DNA of 52,523 nucleotides from Erysipelotrichaceae bacterium 7770_A6 (GCA_014610835.1 QQXM01000020.1:1-52523); one strand, 5' to 3'; shown: positions 36,423 to 44,929, numbered from the stretch's first letter. Numbers and translations are program-made. Notes: a model not told the origin generated them from the letters alone.

Positions 36423-36451
36423 ATTATACGCCTATTATTTCCACTCGTTAA
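36423..36451 (-). promoter_or_regulatory. promoter of the aldo/keto reductase-like gene
   Basis: Minus strand TTAACG (36446-36451), 17-nt spacer, perfect TATAAT (36423-36428); CGGAGG follows before the ATG. Confidence 0.7.
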
Positions 36452-36477
36452 AAAACAAAAACAGCAAAATGTATATG

Positions 36478-36495
36478 TGTCCATAAAAATGGACA
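36478..36495. repeat. perfect palindrome, possible operator
   Basis: TGTCCAT-AAAA-ATGGACA, 7-bp arms without a T run. It lies between two divergent genes, upstream of the small ORF at 36552 and 27 nt from the -35 of the minus-strand promoter. An operator role is an inference. Confidence 0.4.
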
Positions 36496-36551
36496 GTAAA
36501 AATAACGATGAATGCTAAAGTATTGGCGTACAAAGAAAGAAGGACACATAT

Positions 36552-36689
36552 ATGAACACAGAACAGAAAGTATGCATTAGAATTTGGAATCATGAAGTTG
36601 ACGCTGATCAAATGACGGCAGAAGAATTGTATGAAAGTTTAATGAACTCTTTTGATGCAATTAAGCTTCCATCCTATTCCAAGTTGTAA
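36552..36689 (+). CDS. small hypothetical protein (45 aa)
   Basis: MNTEQKVCIRIWNHEVDADQ starts a 45-aa acidic, soluble protein with a predicted helix at TAEELYESLMNSFDAI. AAGGA lies 8 nt before the ATG. I do not recognise a family. It sits alone between the palindrome at 36478 and the HPt gene; no homologous neighbour suggests a role. It may be a genuine short protein, since the codons look native, but this rests on the ribosome site and composition only. Confidence 0.45.
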   Translation: MNTEQKVCIRIWNHEVDADQMTAEELYESLMNSFDAIKLPSYSKL

Positions 36690-36858
36690 ATAGCATAAAT
36701 AAAGCAAAATTCAAGGAAATATATAGGAAAATGCGTGCTGATAGCTATGGCAAATCGGTTATATACTTGTTATAATATTTGGTGGAATCTCTAGTTATAT
36801 TTTCCTTTTAATAATAACCAGCCTTTCCTCTTGAACAATGATATAGGGAGACAATTGT

Positions 36859-37206
36859 ATGGATATAAAAGAATGCTATGAAGCAATGCATGGCGATTAT
36901 GAAGATATTTTTTCTCGCCTTAGAAATAACGCATTGATTATTAAACTTGTTAAGAAATTTGAATCTGATCAAAGCTATGCAGAATTAAAACAGGGCTTAG
37001 CTGACAAAGATGTTGAAAAAGCATTTCGTGCAGCACATACATTAAAAGGTATCTGTTTGAATCTTGGCTTTTCTCAGTTGACAGAAGATGTTGTTAATAT
37101 TACAGAAATTTTAAGAGCTGGGAAACTTGAAGGTACAGATGAACTATTCTCAAAGATTCAGACAACTTATGAGAATACAGTTGCTGAAATTAAAAAATTG
37201 GACTAA
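36859..37206 (+). CDS. Hpt-domain phosphotransfer protein
   Basis: 115 aa, nearly all one HPt four-helix bundle. The phosphoacceptor is His60 in RAAHTLKGICLNLG. Such proteins pass phosphate from the receiver domain of a hybrid kinase to another response regulator. The hybrid kinase at 49096-51969 in the same segment would be a natural partner, but that gene has a stop codon. GGGAG lies 8 nt before the ATG, and TG-T-TATAAT around 36768-36776 is a candidate extended -10. The leader also contains a GGAAAAT/ATTTTCC pairing. Confidence 0.88.
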   Translation: MDIKECYEAMHGDYEDIFSRLRNNALIIKLVKKFESDQSYAELKQGLADKDVEKAFRAAHTLKGICLNLGFSQLTEDVVNITEILRAGKLEGTDELFSKIQTTYENTVAEIKKLD

Positions 37207-37230
37207 GAGGAATCGAAAGATTCCTTTTTT
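37206..37230 (+). terminator. terminator after the HPt gene
   Basis: AGGAATC-GAAA-GATTCCT followed by a T run. Confidence 0.8.
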
Positions 37231-37257
37231 GCATTAGTTTACAGGTATAATAAAAAC

Positions 37258-38162
37258 ATGTTGAAAATGAAGAATAAAGGATTTACATTAGCAGAATTAC
37301 TTATTGTTGTAGCTATCATTGCAATACTTGTGGCAATTTCATTGCCATTGTTTTCATCACAGATTGCAAAAGCAAACCTATAGGCAGACCAGACACACGT
37401 ATCTGCGGCAAAAGCAGTGCAGTAGCAGAATATTTAGATTCAGACAGCCATGATACAATCACTTTTTATTTTGATGCTGGAATTGTAATGGCAAATAAGA
37501 ATAATAGTGAAGGTATTGCTGGATACGGAAAGAGTACAAAAGAACCATATAAAAATCAAACAGGTGCAAATGGTGTACCTGTGAGTGAAGATGGTTCAAA
37601 GAATATCATTCAAGTCATTGTTGGAAACAATGGAACTGTAATGTCTACGAGCTGGGTACCAGTGGGTACAAATTCAAACTCTCAAGGTGGTGGAAGTATT
37701 CAACCAACATCTGTACCTATACCTACACAAGAACCTGCACCTTCAGCAGCGCCAAATCCTAATGTACCAGATTGGGTAATCACTAATTGTAGTGGAAGCT
37801 GGCCAACAATACAAAACGACAACACAGTTAAGCCAAATTCTGTCGTGAAGGGCAATATTTATACATACGATGGTAATTATTATGTAGCATCTCAAGATCA
37901 AGCTATAGATAAAAATAATTATTGGAAACCTTCAGATAATAAGGGCAGGCTTGCAGTGAAGATTGATAATACGAATTCTGTATATACTGTTAACGATTTA
38001 ATTCCAAATCCTGAAAATCCTACACAAAAGCATATAGATGTTAAACAGGGCGATATTTTTAAATATTCAGATACAGAAATCTATATTAGACAATATACGA
38101 GTGATTGGGTTAGTGAACTACATGTTGAAATGAGAGATTGGATCCGTGTCAATTTAAAATAA
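37258..38162 (+). pseudogene. prepilin-like protein gene broken by TAG and a frameshift
   Basis: The first frame starts at ATG 37258 (or 37267) and gives the class III prepilin leader KGFTLAELLIVVAIIAILVA with the G/F cleavage site. It hits TAG at 37381. After a frame change between about 37400 and 37425 the same protein continues (AVAEYLDSDSHDTITFYFDAG) through 38162: a Pro/Thr/Ser-rich linker near the PTSVPIPTQEPAPSAAP segment, then a C-terminal domain with GNIYTYDGNYYVASQDQ, similar in style to carbohydrate-binding modules. Two lesions in 50 nt make it a pseudogene. TATAAT ends 7 nt before the ATG. A downstream ATG at 37488 keeps a 224-aa ORF open. Confidence 0.75.
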
Positions 38163-38167
38163 TTTTC

Positions 38168-38200
38168 AACCATCTGCTGAATTCCTGGCAGGTGGTTTTC
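38168..38200 (+). terminator. terminator after the prepilin pseudogene
   Basis: ACCATCTGC ... GCAGGTGGT hairpin followed by TTTTC. Confidence 0.65.
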
Positions 38201-38246
38201 TTTATACTGAATATGGTAGAATATTGCTTATACGGAGGTATTTACG

Positions 38247-38798
38247 ATGATCATAACACTTACTGTAATTATTCTTTGTATTGCGAATTATATACGTCTA
38301 GTACAAAAGCAAAAGAGTGAGACATATGACATAGCACTTGTAGAATGCGGTGCTCTACAAAAGCCATCCTATAACATTCAAAAAGAATTCTATAGATTCT
38401 TAACAGCGGGATTTGTTCACTTCTCAGTAGCACATCTACTCATTAACATGTATTGCTTATGGTCAATGGGATCAAGTATGGAAATGATGTTAGGACCAGT
38501 GAGATACTGTATCTTACTGTTTGGCTCTATCATCACAGGAAATATATTTGCATATCTTATGGGAGATGAGTATTCCATTTCTGGTGGCATGAGCAGTGGG
38601 ATTTATGGGTTGCTTGCAGTGGATGTTACTTTGATATTTGCTACATATGGTATAGAAGGAATTATAGGAAATCCTTCATTGCTAACTGCATTATTATTGA
38701 ACTTAGGAATGAATTTTATGCCGGGTGTTGGATGGAAGTCGCATCTTGGCGGTGCATGCTTTGGCGTGTTATTTGTATCATATTTATTCTATTTTTGA
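38247..38798 (+). CDS. rhomboid-family intramembrane serine protease
   Basis: 183 aa, about six membrane segments. Conserved rhomboid elements are FYRFLTAGFVHFSVAHLLINMYCLWSMGS in the first half, the nucleophile Ser116 in SGGMSSGIYGL, and the catalytic His in WKSHLGGACFG near the end. The consensus GxSG reads GMSS, a slight deviation. It is shorter than many rhomboids and has no extra cytoplasmic domain. Rhomboids cut membrane proteins in the bilayer. GGAGG is spaced 7 nt from the ATG. Confidence 0.85.
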   Translation: MIITLTVIILCIANYIRLVQKQKSETYDIALVECGALQKPSYNIQKEFYRFLTAGFVHFSVAHLLINMYCLWSMGSSMEMMLGPVRYCILLFGSIITGNIFAYLMGDEYSISGGMSSGIYGLLAVDVTLIFATYGIEGIIGNPSLLTALLLNLGMNFMPGVGWKSHLGGACFGVLFVSYLFYF

Positions 38799-38826
38799 GT
38801 ATTTCCTCAGGGAGATACTTTTTTTT
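38799..38826 (+). terminator. terminator after the rhomboid gene
   Basis: GTATTTCC-TCA-GGGAGATAC hairpin followed by eight T. Confidence 0.8.
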
Positions 38827-38863
38827 GTAGAACGAATTAGAAAAATATTTAACAAAAAAATAA

Positions 38864-38893
38864 TTGACAATGAATCTATTTTTCCGTTATCCT
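38864..38893 (+). promoter_or_regulatory. promoter of the structured RNA
   Basis: TTGACA (38864-38869), 18-nt spacer, TATCCT (38888-38893). Start expected at about 38900. Confidence 0.55.
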
Positions 38894-38899
38894 ATTGCA

Positions 38900-39168
38900 G
38901 TACAAATCGTACAGAAATTGACCGCCTAGAAATAGGCTAAGGCTACACGGACGGCCGGGTCAAATGCCGAAGACTTGTTGAAGAAGCAAGAACCGTATTT
39001 AGGGAATACGTAAGGGTGTTTACCCTTATTGATTGAGTTAAAAGCTCAGTTTTGTAAAGTTATGTGTAATATATACCTTATAAAATGGTCAATAAGCTGG
39101 AATTTCTGTAACGGAAAGTATGCAGGTAGATTGTGAAGATAGGTGTGTATTGCGCATCTATCTTTTTT
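38900..39168 (+). ncRNA. large multi-hairpin noncoding RNA, possibly of the raiA motif
   Basis: About 270 nt without an open frame, more GC-rich than its surroundings and packed with short helices. TTGACC (38918-38923) pairs with GGTCAA (38958-38963) and encloses GCCTA-GAAA-TAGGC. Then come CTTGT/GCAAG (38974-38990), CGTATT/AATACG (38994-39010), TAAGGGT-GTTT-ACCCTTA (39011-39028) and TGAG/CTCA (39034-39048), a less paired AT-rich part, and a terminator. A promoter lies directly upstream. Size, hairpin number and Bacillota host agree with the raiA-motif RNA, but I could not compare to a model. 6S, tmRNA, RNase P and SRP RNA signatures are absent. It could also be a leader for the peptidase gene 27 nt downstream. 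Confidence 0.6.
39137..39168 (+). terminator. terminator of the structured RNA
   Basis: AGATAG ... CTATCT stem with an inner TGTGT/GCGCA pairing, followed by six T. Confidence 0.8.
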
Positions 39169-39194
39169 GTTTGTGAAAGGGGAATGAATTAAAA

Positions 39195-41351
39195 ATGAAA
39201 AAGACATTGCAAGCAAGCCTTAGTGCAGTATTAGTGTTGAGTTTAGCTGGATGTAAATCTACAGCAGCTTCAGTATCTTCAACACAAAGTGCGCAAAACA
39301 ACACTTTCTATCAAGATGCTATTGATGCATATGTGAATGAAATTGATATGGATTATGCATATGATTTCACAAAAACATTATCATTGGATCCATCACTACA
39401 TGACAATTCACTTGGTTTTAGAACAAGTGGATCTGATGCGGAACATAGAACTGCAGATTATCTTGCAGAAAAAATGGAAGAAATTGGTTTAAAGAATGTA
39501 GAAAAGATTCCAGTCACAGTTGATAAGTGGCAGTACAATGATGCTTCTTTAACAATTGATGGTACAGATATTGACTTGATGCCTGTGTCTTATATGGTTA
39601 ACGGTACTGATGAAAAGGGTATTACAGCTGAAATCGTTGATTGTGGAACTGGTTTTGCGGAAGATTATGAAGATAAAGATGTTAAAGGAAAGATTGCATT
39701 AGTTGGTGTTGACCAATATAACGAATCTTGGATTGGCGGATATATTTATGAAGCATATGAACATGGAGCAAAGGCTTTAGTTACATATGACTTAGATGGC
39801 TATGGCAGATACAGTGATGATGATCATCAGATTCAGGATGTATGTGCTGAAGATGTTATGCCAACAGCAATCATTACAATGAGTGAATACAAGCAAATCA
39901 AAAAGGCATTGGATGCAGGTCATAACAAAGCAAATTTAGTCATTGACAGTGTCATGGAAGAAGGCAAGGGAACAAGCTACGATGTTGTTGGCTATATTCC
40001 TGGCAAGTCTCATGATCAGCAGATTATTTTTGCAGGTCATTATGACATGTATTTCACAGGTTTTCAGGATGACTGCAGTGCTATTGGCACAATCATGACG
40101 ATGGCTAAAACAATGATTGATAGTGGCTATGTTCCTGAAAATGACATTGTTGTAGTAGCACATGGTGCAGAAGAATGGGGTGCAACAGGTACAGAATTTG
40201 ACTGGACAAGGGGTGCATATGAACTCATTAACAATGTTCATCCTGAATGGGCAAGCAAGACATTAGCAATGTTCAACTTTGAATTGGATGCATTTGATGA
40301 TGGTGGTGATACATTCATGATCACAAGTGTTCCTGAATATGCAACTTTAGTAAAGAACTTAGTTGATGAAGGTGTATTGGATGGTGCTGTAAAAGACTAT
40401 GAAAAGGGTATTTCTGCAGAAACATTTGATACAACAACAATGGAAGATGGTATTTCTTATAGAGGTGCAGGTGTGCCTTACTTCTTGAATACAACTGATA
40501 CATGTTCTGGTTCTACAAGTGAAGATGGTGAATATACATGGTCACAGTTACACTATCATACAGAATCTGATAATACAGATACATATAGTGAAAAAGTCAT
40601 GAAGGCAAACATTGCGGTATTTGGAAGTATTGCGATTGCAATCGATCAGCTTCCAGCAATGACATTAGATATGCAGGCTACAATTGATGATCTTTCTGAA
40701 AGCTTCAATGAAGACTTGGCAGAAGAAGCAGGCGTTTCTAAAGAAGACTGGGAAAATGCACTTTCAGTATTCCAGAAAGAAGTTGATGCATTGAATGCTG
40801 AAGGTAAAGATATCAATGAGAGATATGTAAAGGCTGTATCTTCTAAGGCTGATGTAGAAGCAATCCAGGAAGAAGGAAAAGCTTACAACAAGAAAGTATT
40901 AGAGTTATTTAAGTATGTTCAGGATAACTTTATTGGTATTGTTTTCTCTAGTGATGTTGTGATGAAGCATGTTGGCTATCAGAATAACATTGAATACATG
41001 GATGAAGTCATTGATGATTTAAACGATAACAAGATAAGTGATGCATTAGATGTTGCATATCAGTTAAATGGTCTATGTGAATATAATTACTATTTATTCT
41101 CACCAAATGCTGCAGCTAAGATTGATGCGCATGCTGATAAAGCTGTTGATAATAACAAATGGTGGGGAAATGACAAGGGATTCTATTTCACAAATACAAA
41201 AGAAGCTACTGCTTCCTTACTCAAAAGGGAAGATGGAGATGATGTGAGTGAAGAAATCAAAGTTTATGAAGATGCTAGAGCACAACAGTTAAACTACTAC
41301 AAAGATTCTCTTGAAAAAGAAATCCAGGCAATGGAGAAGATTGGTAAATAA
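39195..41351 (+). CDS. M28-family zinc peptidase, surface lipoprotein
   Basis: 718 aa. A lipoprotein signal ends at LSLAGC (Cys20). A protease-associated domain spans about 110-260. The M28 core follows, with zinc ligands seen in FAGHYDMYF (His), QDDCSAIGT (Asp), HGAEEWGATG (Glu-Glu), FNFELDAF (Glu/Asp) and LHYHTESDNTD (His). The last ~230 residues are a helical extension. M28 enzymes remove N-terminal residues or dipeptides from extracellular peptides. The start is preceded by AAAGGGG at an unusually long distance (12 nt); a 2-codon ORF (ATG AAT TAA at 39184) lies in between. The gene sits inside the pilus block without an obvious link to it. Confidence 0.9.
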   Translation: MKKTLQASLSAVLVLSLAGCKSTAASVSSTQSAQNNTFYQDAIDAYVNEIDMDYAYDFTKTLSLDPSLHDNSLGFRTSGSDAEHRTADYLAEKMEEIGLKNVEKIPVTVDKWQYNDASLTIDGTDIDLMPVSYMVNGTDEKGITAEIVDCGTGFAEDYEDKDVKGKIALVGVDQYNESWIGGYIYEAYEHGAKALVTYDLDGYGRYSDDDHQIQDVCAEDVMPTAIITMSEYKQIKKALDAGHNKANLVIDSVMEEGKGTSYDVVGYIPGKSHDQQIIFAGHYDMYFTGFQDDCSAIGTIMTMAKTMIDSGYVPENDIVVVAHGAEEWGATGTEFDWTRGAYELINNVHPEWASKTLAMFNFELDAFDDGGDTFMITSVPEYATLVKNLVDEGVLDGAVKDYEKGISAETFDTTTMEDGISYRGAGVPYFLNTTDTCSGSTSEDGEYTWSQLHYHTESDNTDTYSEKVMKANIAVFGSIAIAIDQLPAMTLDMQATIDDLSESFNEDLAEEAGVSKEDWENALSVFQKEVDALNAEGKDINERYVKAVSSKADVEAIQEEGKAYNKKVLELFKYVQDNFIGIVFSSDVVMKHVGYQNNIEYMDEVIDDLNDNKISDALDVAYQLNGLCEYNYYLFSPNAAAKIDAHADKAVDNNKWWGNDKGFYFTNTKEATASLLKREDGDDVSEEIKVYEDARAQQLNYYKDSLEKEIQAMEKIGK

Positions 41352-41382
41352 GGTTATAATCCTGACTTTAGGAGTTGAAGAT

Positions 41383-41769
41383 ATGGATAAGAAAAATAAA
41401 GGTTTTACATTGGCTGAATGACTGGTGGTTGTGGCAATTATAGCTGTACTTGTAGCTATTTCAATTCCTATCTTTACATCTCAATTACATAAAGCAGAGG
41501 TGACAACGAACCAGGCAAACCTTAGAGTTTACTATGCTGAGATTCAGACGGATTATCTTCAAAAAGATAAATATAACAGTTTAGTTCCAGAAAATGATGG
41601 TGGTGTAAATAAAAACCATATTATTAGACATTTAGATGGAACAACAACGGAATTGAAAGCTGGCTTCTATGCGGTAGCTAAATTATCATCTGGTGGCTAT
41701 CAAATATCATATTATTGTGATGACTACATGAAAGATTTTCATAAAGAATGCATGATAGTTATTGGATGA
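41383..41769 (+). pseudogene. prepilin gene with an in-frame TGA in the signal motif
   Basis: ATG 41383 after AGGAG gives MDKKNKGFTLAE, then TGA at 41419-41421, then LVVVAIIAVLVAISIPIF in the same frame, and a short pilin body (to 128 codons) ending ECMIVIG. In functional prepilins the residue after Glu5 is Leu or Met; TTA to TGA is a single change. So this is a major-pilin-like gene inactivated by one nonsense mutation inside the most conserved part. UGA readthrough is unlikely because UGA serves as a stop elsewhere here. Confidence 0.8.
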
Positions 41770-41790
41770 TTCATTTAAAATAATTTCATA

Positions 41791-41826
41791 AACTGAGGAA
41801 ATGTATTATCGTTCCTCAGTTTTTTG
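41791..41826 (+). terminator. terminator after the prepilin pseudogene
   Basis: AACTGAGGAA ... TTCCTCAGTT stem followed by a run of T. Confidence 0.85.
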
Positions 41827-41889
41827 ATTGATAGGGATAATATTTATGTGTAAAATTGAGTAACGATTATTGATCAGAATCAACAGGAG

Positions 41890-42401
41890 ATTGATGGAAA
41901 AAACAACTTCAAGCTGGTGATACTGCTTTATCTGGCATGAACTATCCATTCCCAACTGTTATTACACAAAAAGATGGTGAAAGTCTTGTGAATGTGCATT
42001 ATGGTGTCTGGCCATTTGATGGTGCATATTGGAAAAATGGTTCTACAGTAATGAATTTGTTTAGTAATCTTGATCAACAAGGTGTTTCTGTAAAACAGTT
42101 CAAAATCTTGAAGAATCAAGATACTTCCATTGAGGAAACATTCCAGAAAAGAACGCTGCAGATCACAGGTAATACAGAATATATTGAAACGGTTCAGCCT
42201 GCAGATATTACTATAGATGCTGATGGCAATTATCTTGTGACGATTCGTGCAAAGAAAGCAGGTGCAGTAAAAATTACTGCCAGCTGGCCTGATCAAAATA
42301 GAACAAAAGAAGTTTATTTTACATTGAGTATTACAGATGAATTCTCTATTGATACAAATGTATATATAGAAGAAGATACAGGATACTATTATTATGAATA
42401 A
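41890..42401 (+). pseudogene. 5'-truncated pilin-like / Ig-like domain protein
   Basis: An open frame of 154 codons from ATG 41937 begins in mid-domain and has no ribosome site. The frame continues upstream as WKKQLQAGDTALSG back to a TGA at about 41892, with more likely coding sequence (SESTGD) beyond it. The C-terminal 60 residues (ADITIDADGNYLVTIRAKKAG ... VYFTLSI) look like a bacterial Ig-like strand set. It overlaps the next pilin gene by 8 nt. I interpret it as the 3' part of a former minor pilin or adhesin that has lost its prepilin leader; the family is not recognised. Confidence 0.5.
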
Positions 42402-42969
42402 AAACGTACTTACAAGATCACAAAAGATTCTTTCTTATGGCTTTACATTAACAGAGATGTTATGTACGGTTCTTTTAGTGTCGCTTGTGAGTACAATGCT
42501 TGTGACTGGTGTACTTATGGGAAGCAAGCAGTATAATCGCTCCATTCGTATTTCAGAGGCACAGCAATTAAACTTAACAATTGAAACAATTCTGGCAAAT
42601 GAATTAAAGTATTCAAATAGAATTGAAGAAGAAAATGGACAAGTGAAAAAGATTTATTCTACAACATATGTTTTGTCTAATGATTTAACTGCGATTTCTA
42701 TTTTGAAAAATGATAAAGATGAAGCAGTCAGTGATGGGAAATATGGACAATTGTCATTCACGGATGGAACTTCATACAATCGTGTTTTGCCCAAAGGGTC
42801 GTATGCAAAGGAATTAGGTGTCAAGATTACCTCATTGACATACGATCAAAATCAAAAATGTTTCCACGTAGCAATGGATATAGGTACAGATAAAATTGGA
42901 TCTTTGATTAGTGAAAACTTTGTGGTCAGAGCGTTAAATCCAGTAACAATCAATGGAGGAAATGCATGA
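42394..42969 (+). CDS. minor prepilin (PilW/GspJ-like)
   Basis: 191 aa. Prepilin leader with the YGFTLTEMLCTVLLVSLVS motif: Gly/Phe cleavage site at about residue 16-17 and Glu5 of the mature chain. A long helix and beta-rich globular part follow (NRSIRISEAQQLNLTIETIL ...). It should be processed by the prepilin peptidase encoded downstream and join the pilus tip or initiation complex. Overlaps neighbours by 8 nt and 4 nt (ATGA), so it is inside an operon. The gene itself is intact. Confidence 0.7.
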   Translation: MNKNVLTRSQKILSYGFTLTEMLCTVLLVSLVSTMLVTGVLMGSKQYNRSIRISEAQQLNLTIETILANELKYSNRIEEENGQVKKIYSTTYVLSNDLTAISILKNDKDEAVSDGKYGQLSFTDGTSYNRVLPKGSYAKELGVKITSLTYDQNQKCFHVAMDIGTDKIGSLISENFVVRALNPVTINGGNA

Positions 42970-43388
42970 AAAGAAGAATGACATTGATTGATTTGCTTGC
43001 TTTGATCTTGATTGTATGTGAAATTGTATTTCTTTGTATCGAAGGATATGACTGGATGAATATTCATGTGCGTCGAGGAAATGATGCAAACTATGTAAAT
43101 ACGTGTGAAAGTGTAGCGAAAGTGAATCGCTTGAATGGAATTCATTGTTCAGTCGATGGTTGTTTAAATGCAAATGAAGACTGCGTACATCATCATTCCA
43201 ATGGATATATCGATTATTTTGACAGCGTATCTAATTCAATTGTTGCGCATAAAACAAAAGGGTATAACAGTTGTAAAAATCCAGAAGTGCAAGGAAAAGA
43301 GTATTCTGGTAATGCAGGAGAAATGATATTGGAAGTAATTGTTAAAGATGGAACAATCAGTGTACAGTGGACAGGAGGGAAGCAATGA
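42966..43388 (+). CDS. pilus-operon protein with one N-terminal membrane helix
   Basis: 140 aa. The N-terminus RRMTLIDLLALILIVCEIVF resembles a degenerate class III pilin signal (TLI-D-LL) but lacks the Gly before the usual Phe, so peptidase processing is doubtful. The outside part has six or seven Cys/His residues (CESVAK, HCSVDGCLNANEDCVHHH) that could form disulfides or bind metal. It starts in an ATGA overlap with the minor prepilin gene. Function not recognised; context says pilus biogenesis. Confidence 0.6.
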   Translation: MKRRMTLIDLLALILIVCEIVFLCIEGYDWMNIHVRRGNDANYVNTCESVAKVNRLNGIHCSVDGCLNANEDCVHHHSNGYIDYFDSVSNSIVAHKTKGYNSCKNPEVQGKEYSGNAGEMILEVIVKDGTISVQWTGGKQ

Positions 43389-44146
43389 GTATATATGAAG
43401 ATACATTTCTAGCTGTCTATTGTATTGTGATAGCGTTTATCTTAGGCAGTGTATTTGGGAGTTTCTTGAATTGTGTCAGTGATCGTATCATTGCACATGA
43501 AAAATGGTGGACTGGCAGAAGCAAGTGTGATGCATGTGGACATACATTAGGTGTTTTGGATCTTTTTCCTGTTTTTTCTTATCTATTATTGAAGGGAAAA
43601 TGCAGATATTGCGGTACAAGGCTGTCAAAGACATATGTATGCAGTGAAGCATTGCTTGGAATACTGTTTGTTATCATGGTAGCGTTACACGGAACGTTAG
43701 ATTTGATACTGCTTCGAGATTTAGGATTTGTGACAGTGTTGTATGGGTTGTCATTATCAGATTTAAAATCTTATGAGATTCCAGATGGATTTATTCTTTT
43801 TGGAATCGTATGGTGGATATTGTTCAGCTTCTCTTTACAAGGTCTTGTAAGTGGATTTGTCATTGCGGCAAGTGTCCTGATGATATCGCTCATTACAGAA
43901 AAAGTATTAAAAAAAGAAGCAATGGGTGGCGGAGATATTAAATTATTCTTCGTTGTTGGACTGTATTTAGGAATGCTTGGAAGCTTGTTTAATTTAATAT
44001 TAGCTTGTTTGATTGGCCTGGTATTTGTTGTGGGAATGAAAAAGAATAAAATTCCTTTTGGACCATCCATCTCTATCGCAACATATATATTCTTGTTGTA
44101 TGGGAATGAATTTATCAACTGGTATATGCATTTAATTGGAATGTGA
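43385..44146 (+). CDS. pilD: type IV prepilin peptidase (A24)
   Basis: 253 aa. A membrane-bound aspartyl protease that cleaves prepilins after Gly and N-methylates the new end. Seen: FGSFLNCVSDRI, the zinc-type cysteine quartet (CDACG and CRYCG), the first catalytic Asp in LSDLKSYEIPDG, and the second in MGGGDIKLFF, with about seven membrane segments. AGGAGG precedes ATG 43385; the start overlaps the previous gene in ATGA. It is intact although its substrate and partner genes around it are broken. Symbol by homology to PilD/ComC. Confidence 0.92.
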   Translation: MSIYEDTFLAVYCIVIAFILGSVFGSFLNCVSDRIIAHEKWWTGRSKCDACGHTLGVLDLFPVFSYLLLKGKCRYCGTRLSKTYVCSEALLGILFVIMVALHGTLDLILLRDLGFVTVLYGLSLSDLKSYEIPDGFILFGIVWWILFSFSLQGLVSGFVIAASVLMISLITEKVLKKEAMGGGDIKLFFVVGLYLGMLGSLFNLILACLIGLVFVVGMKKNKIPFGPSISIATYIFLLYGNEFINWYMHLIGM

Positions 44147-44156
44147 GGAATAGAAT

Positions 44157-44540
44157 ATGAAGAAATCAATGTTAGGAATTGATGTTGGAACAGGATCAAT
44201 CAAGCTTGTTACAAAGGATCAGTGTGTTTTGACTGATACGGCAGAGAATGTATTTGAAAATGATCACTTTATTGCTTTTGATGGAATGAGTGAAATTTTC
44301 AAGACAGCAGTGAAAGAACATGGCATTCGTAATAAAAAAGTATCTCTGATTCTTCCAGATGAAGATCTATATTTTTCTAGAACAACATTACCATTAATGA
44401 GTGAAAAGCAATTGAAAGTAAATCTTCCATATGAATTCTCTAAAATTGTTGGAAAAGATGCAGATCAATATATTTATGACTACTCTTTGATTTCAAGAAA
44501 TGATCATGAAATGGATCTTCTAGATGTGAAAGAAACATGA
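44157..44540 (+). pseudogene. truncated pilM (N-terminal third only)
   Basis: 127 codons. LGIDVGTGSIKLV is the actin-like nucleotide-binding start of PilM, and YFSRTTLPLMSEKQLKVNLPYE with the following IVGKDADQYIYDYSLI is its conserved first subdomain. PilM is normally about 350 aa; the frame here ends after DLLDVKET, removing the second half of the ATPase fold. The next ORF starts in the ATGA overlap but encodes a PilN C-terminus, so a deletion of roughly 1 kb joins the two genes. Confidence 0.75.
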
Positions 44541-44929
44541 AAAGCTATATTGAAGAACATAGTGATGCAAATCAAGGAGAAGTTGCGGTATATAACAATC
44601 TTGCAAATGAAATTGATGCATTAGCAAATATACTTCAGCTAACTGCTTCAAATGTTTCCATTCAGTGGGCAGAACCATATTTAACAGATACAATCGTTAG
44701 AAGAAATGCAGATATTACATGTACTGTTCCAAGTTATGTCATTGCGGAAAGTGTCATTGATCAAATTGTAAATCTACAATATAAATGTATTATTTCATCG
44801 TTATCCATCTCTGGCAGTGATACAATGAGCGTAAATACATCAGAAAGTGTTTCTGTCAGTATGACAATAACATTCTTTGAAACAATTGATGGTGCAGTCA
44901 ATATAAACGGATTAACAGAAGCACAATGA
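44537..44929 (+). pseudogene. truncated pilN/pilO-like gene (C-terminal part only)
   Basis: 130 codons. YNNLANEIDALANILQLTASNVSIQ followed by a beta-strand pattern ending in VSMTITFFE is like the C-terminal domain of PilN/PilO alignment proteins. The usual cytoplasmic start that binds PilM and the transmembrane helix are missing. The ATG is probably accidental. The 3' end is intact and a pilB start follows 14 nt later. Confidence 0.6.

Noticed and set aside
36690-36800. GGCAAAT and GGAAAAT/ATTTTCC segments before the HPt gene as a c-di-GMP-I riboswitch
   Set aside because: The essential GACGCAAAGCC segment and the GNRA-tetraloop helices are missing; only a promoter and a weak stem can be supported.
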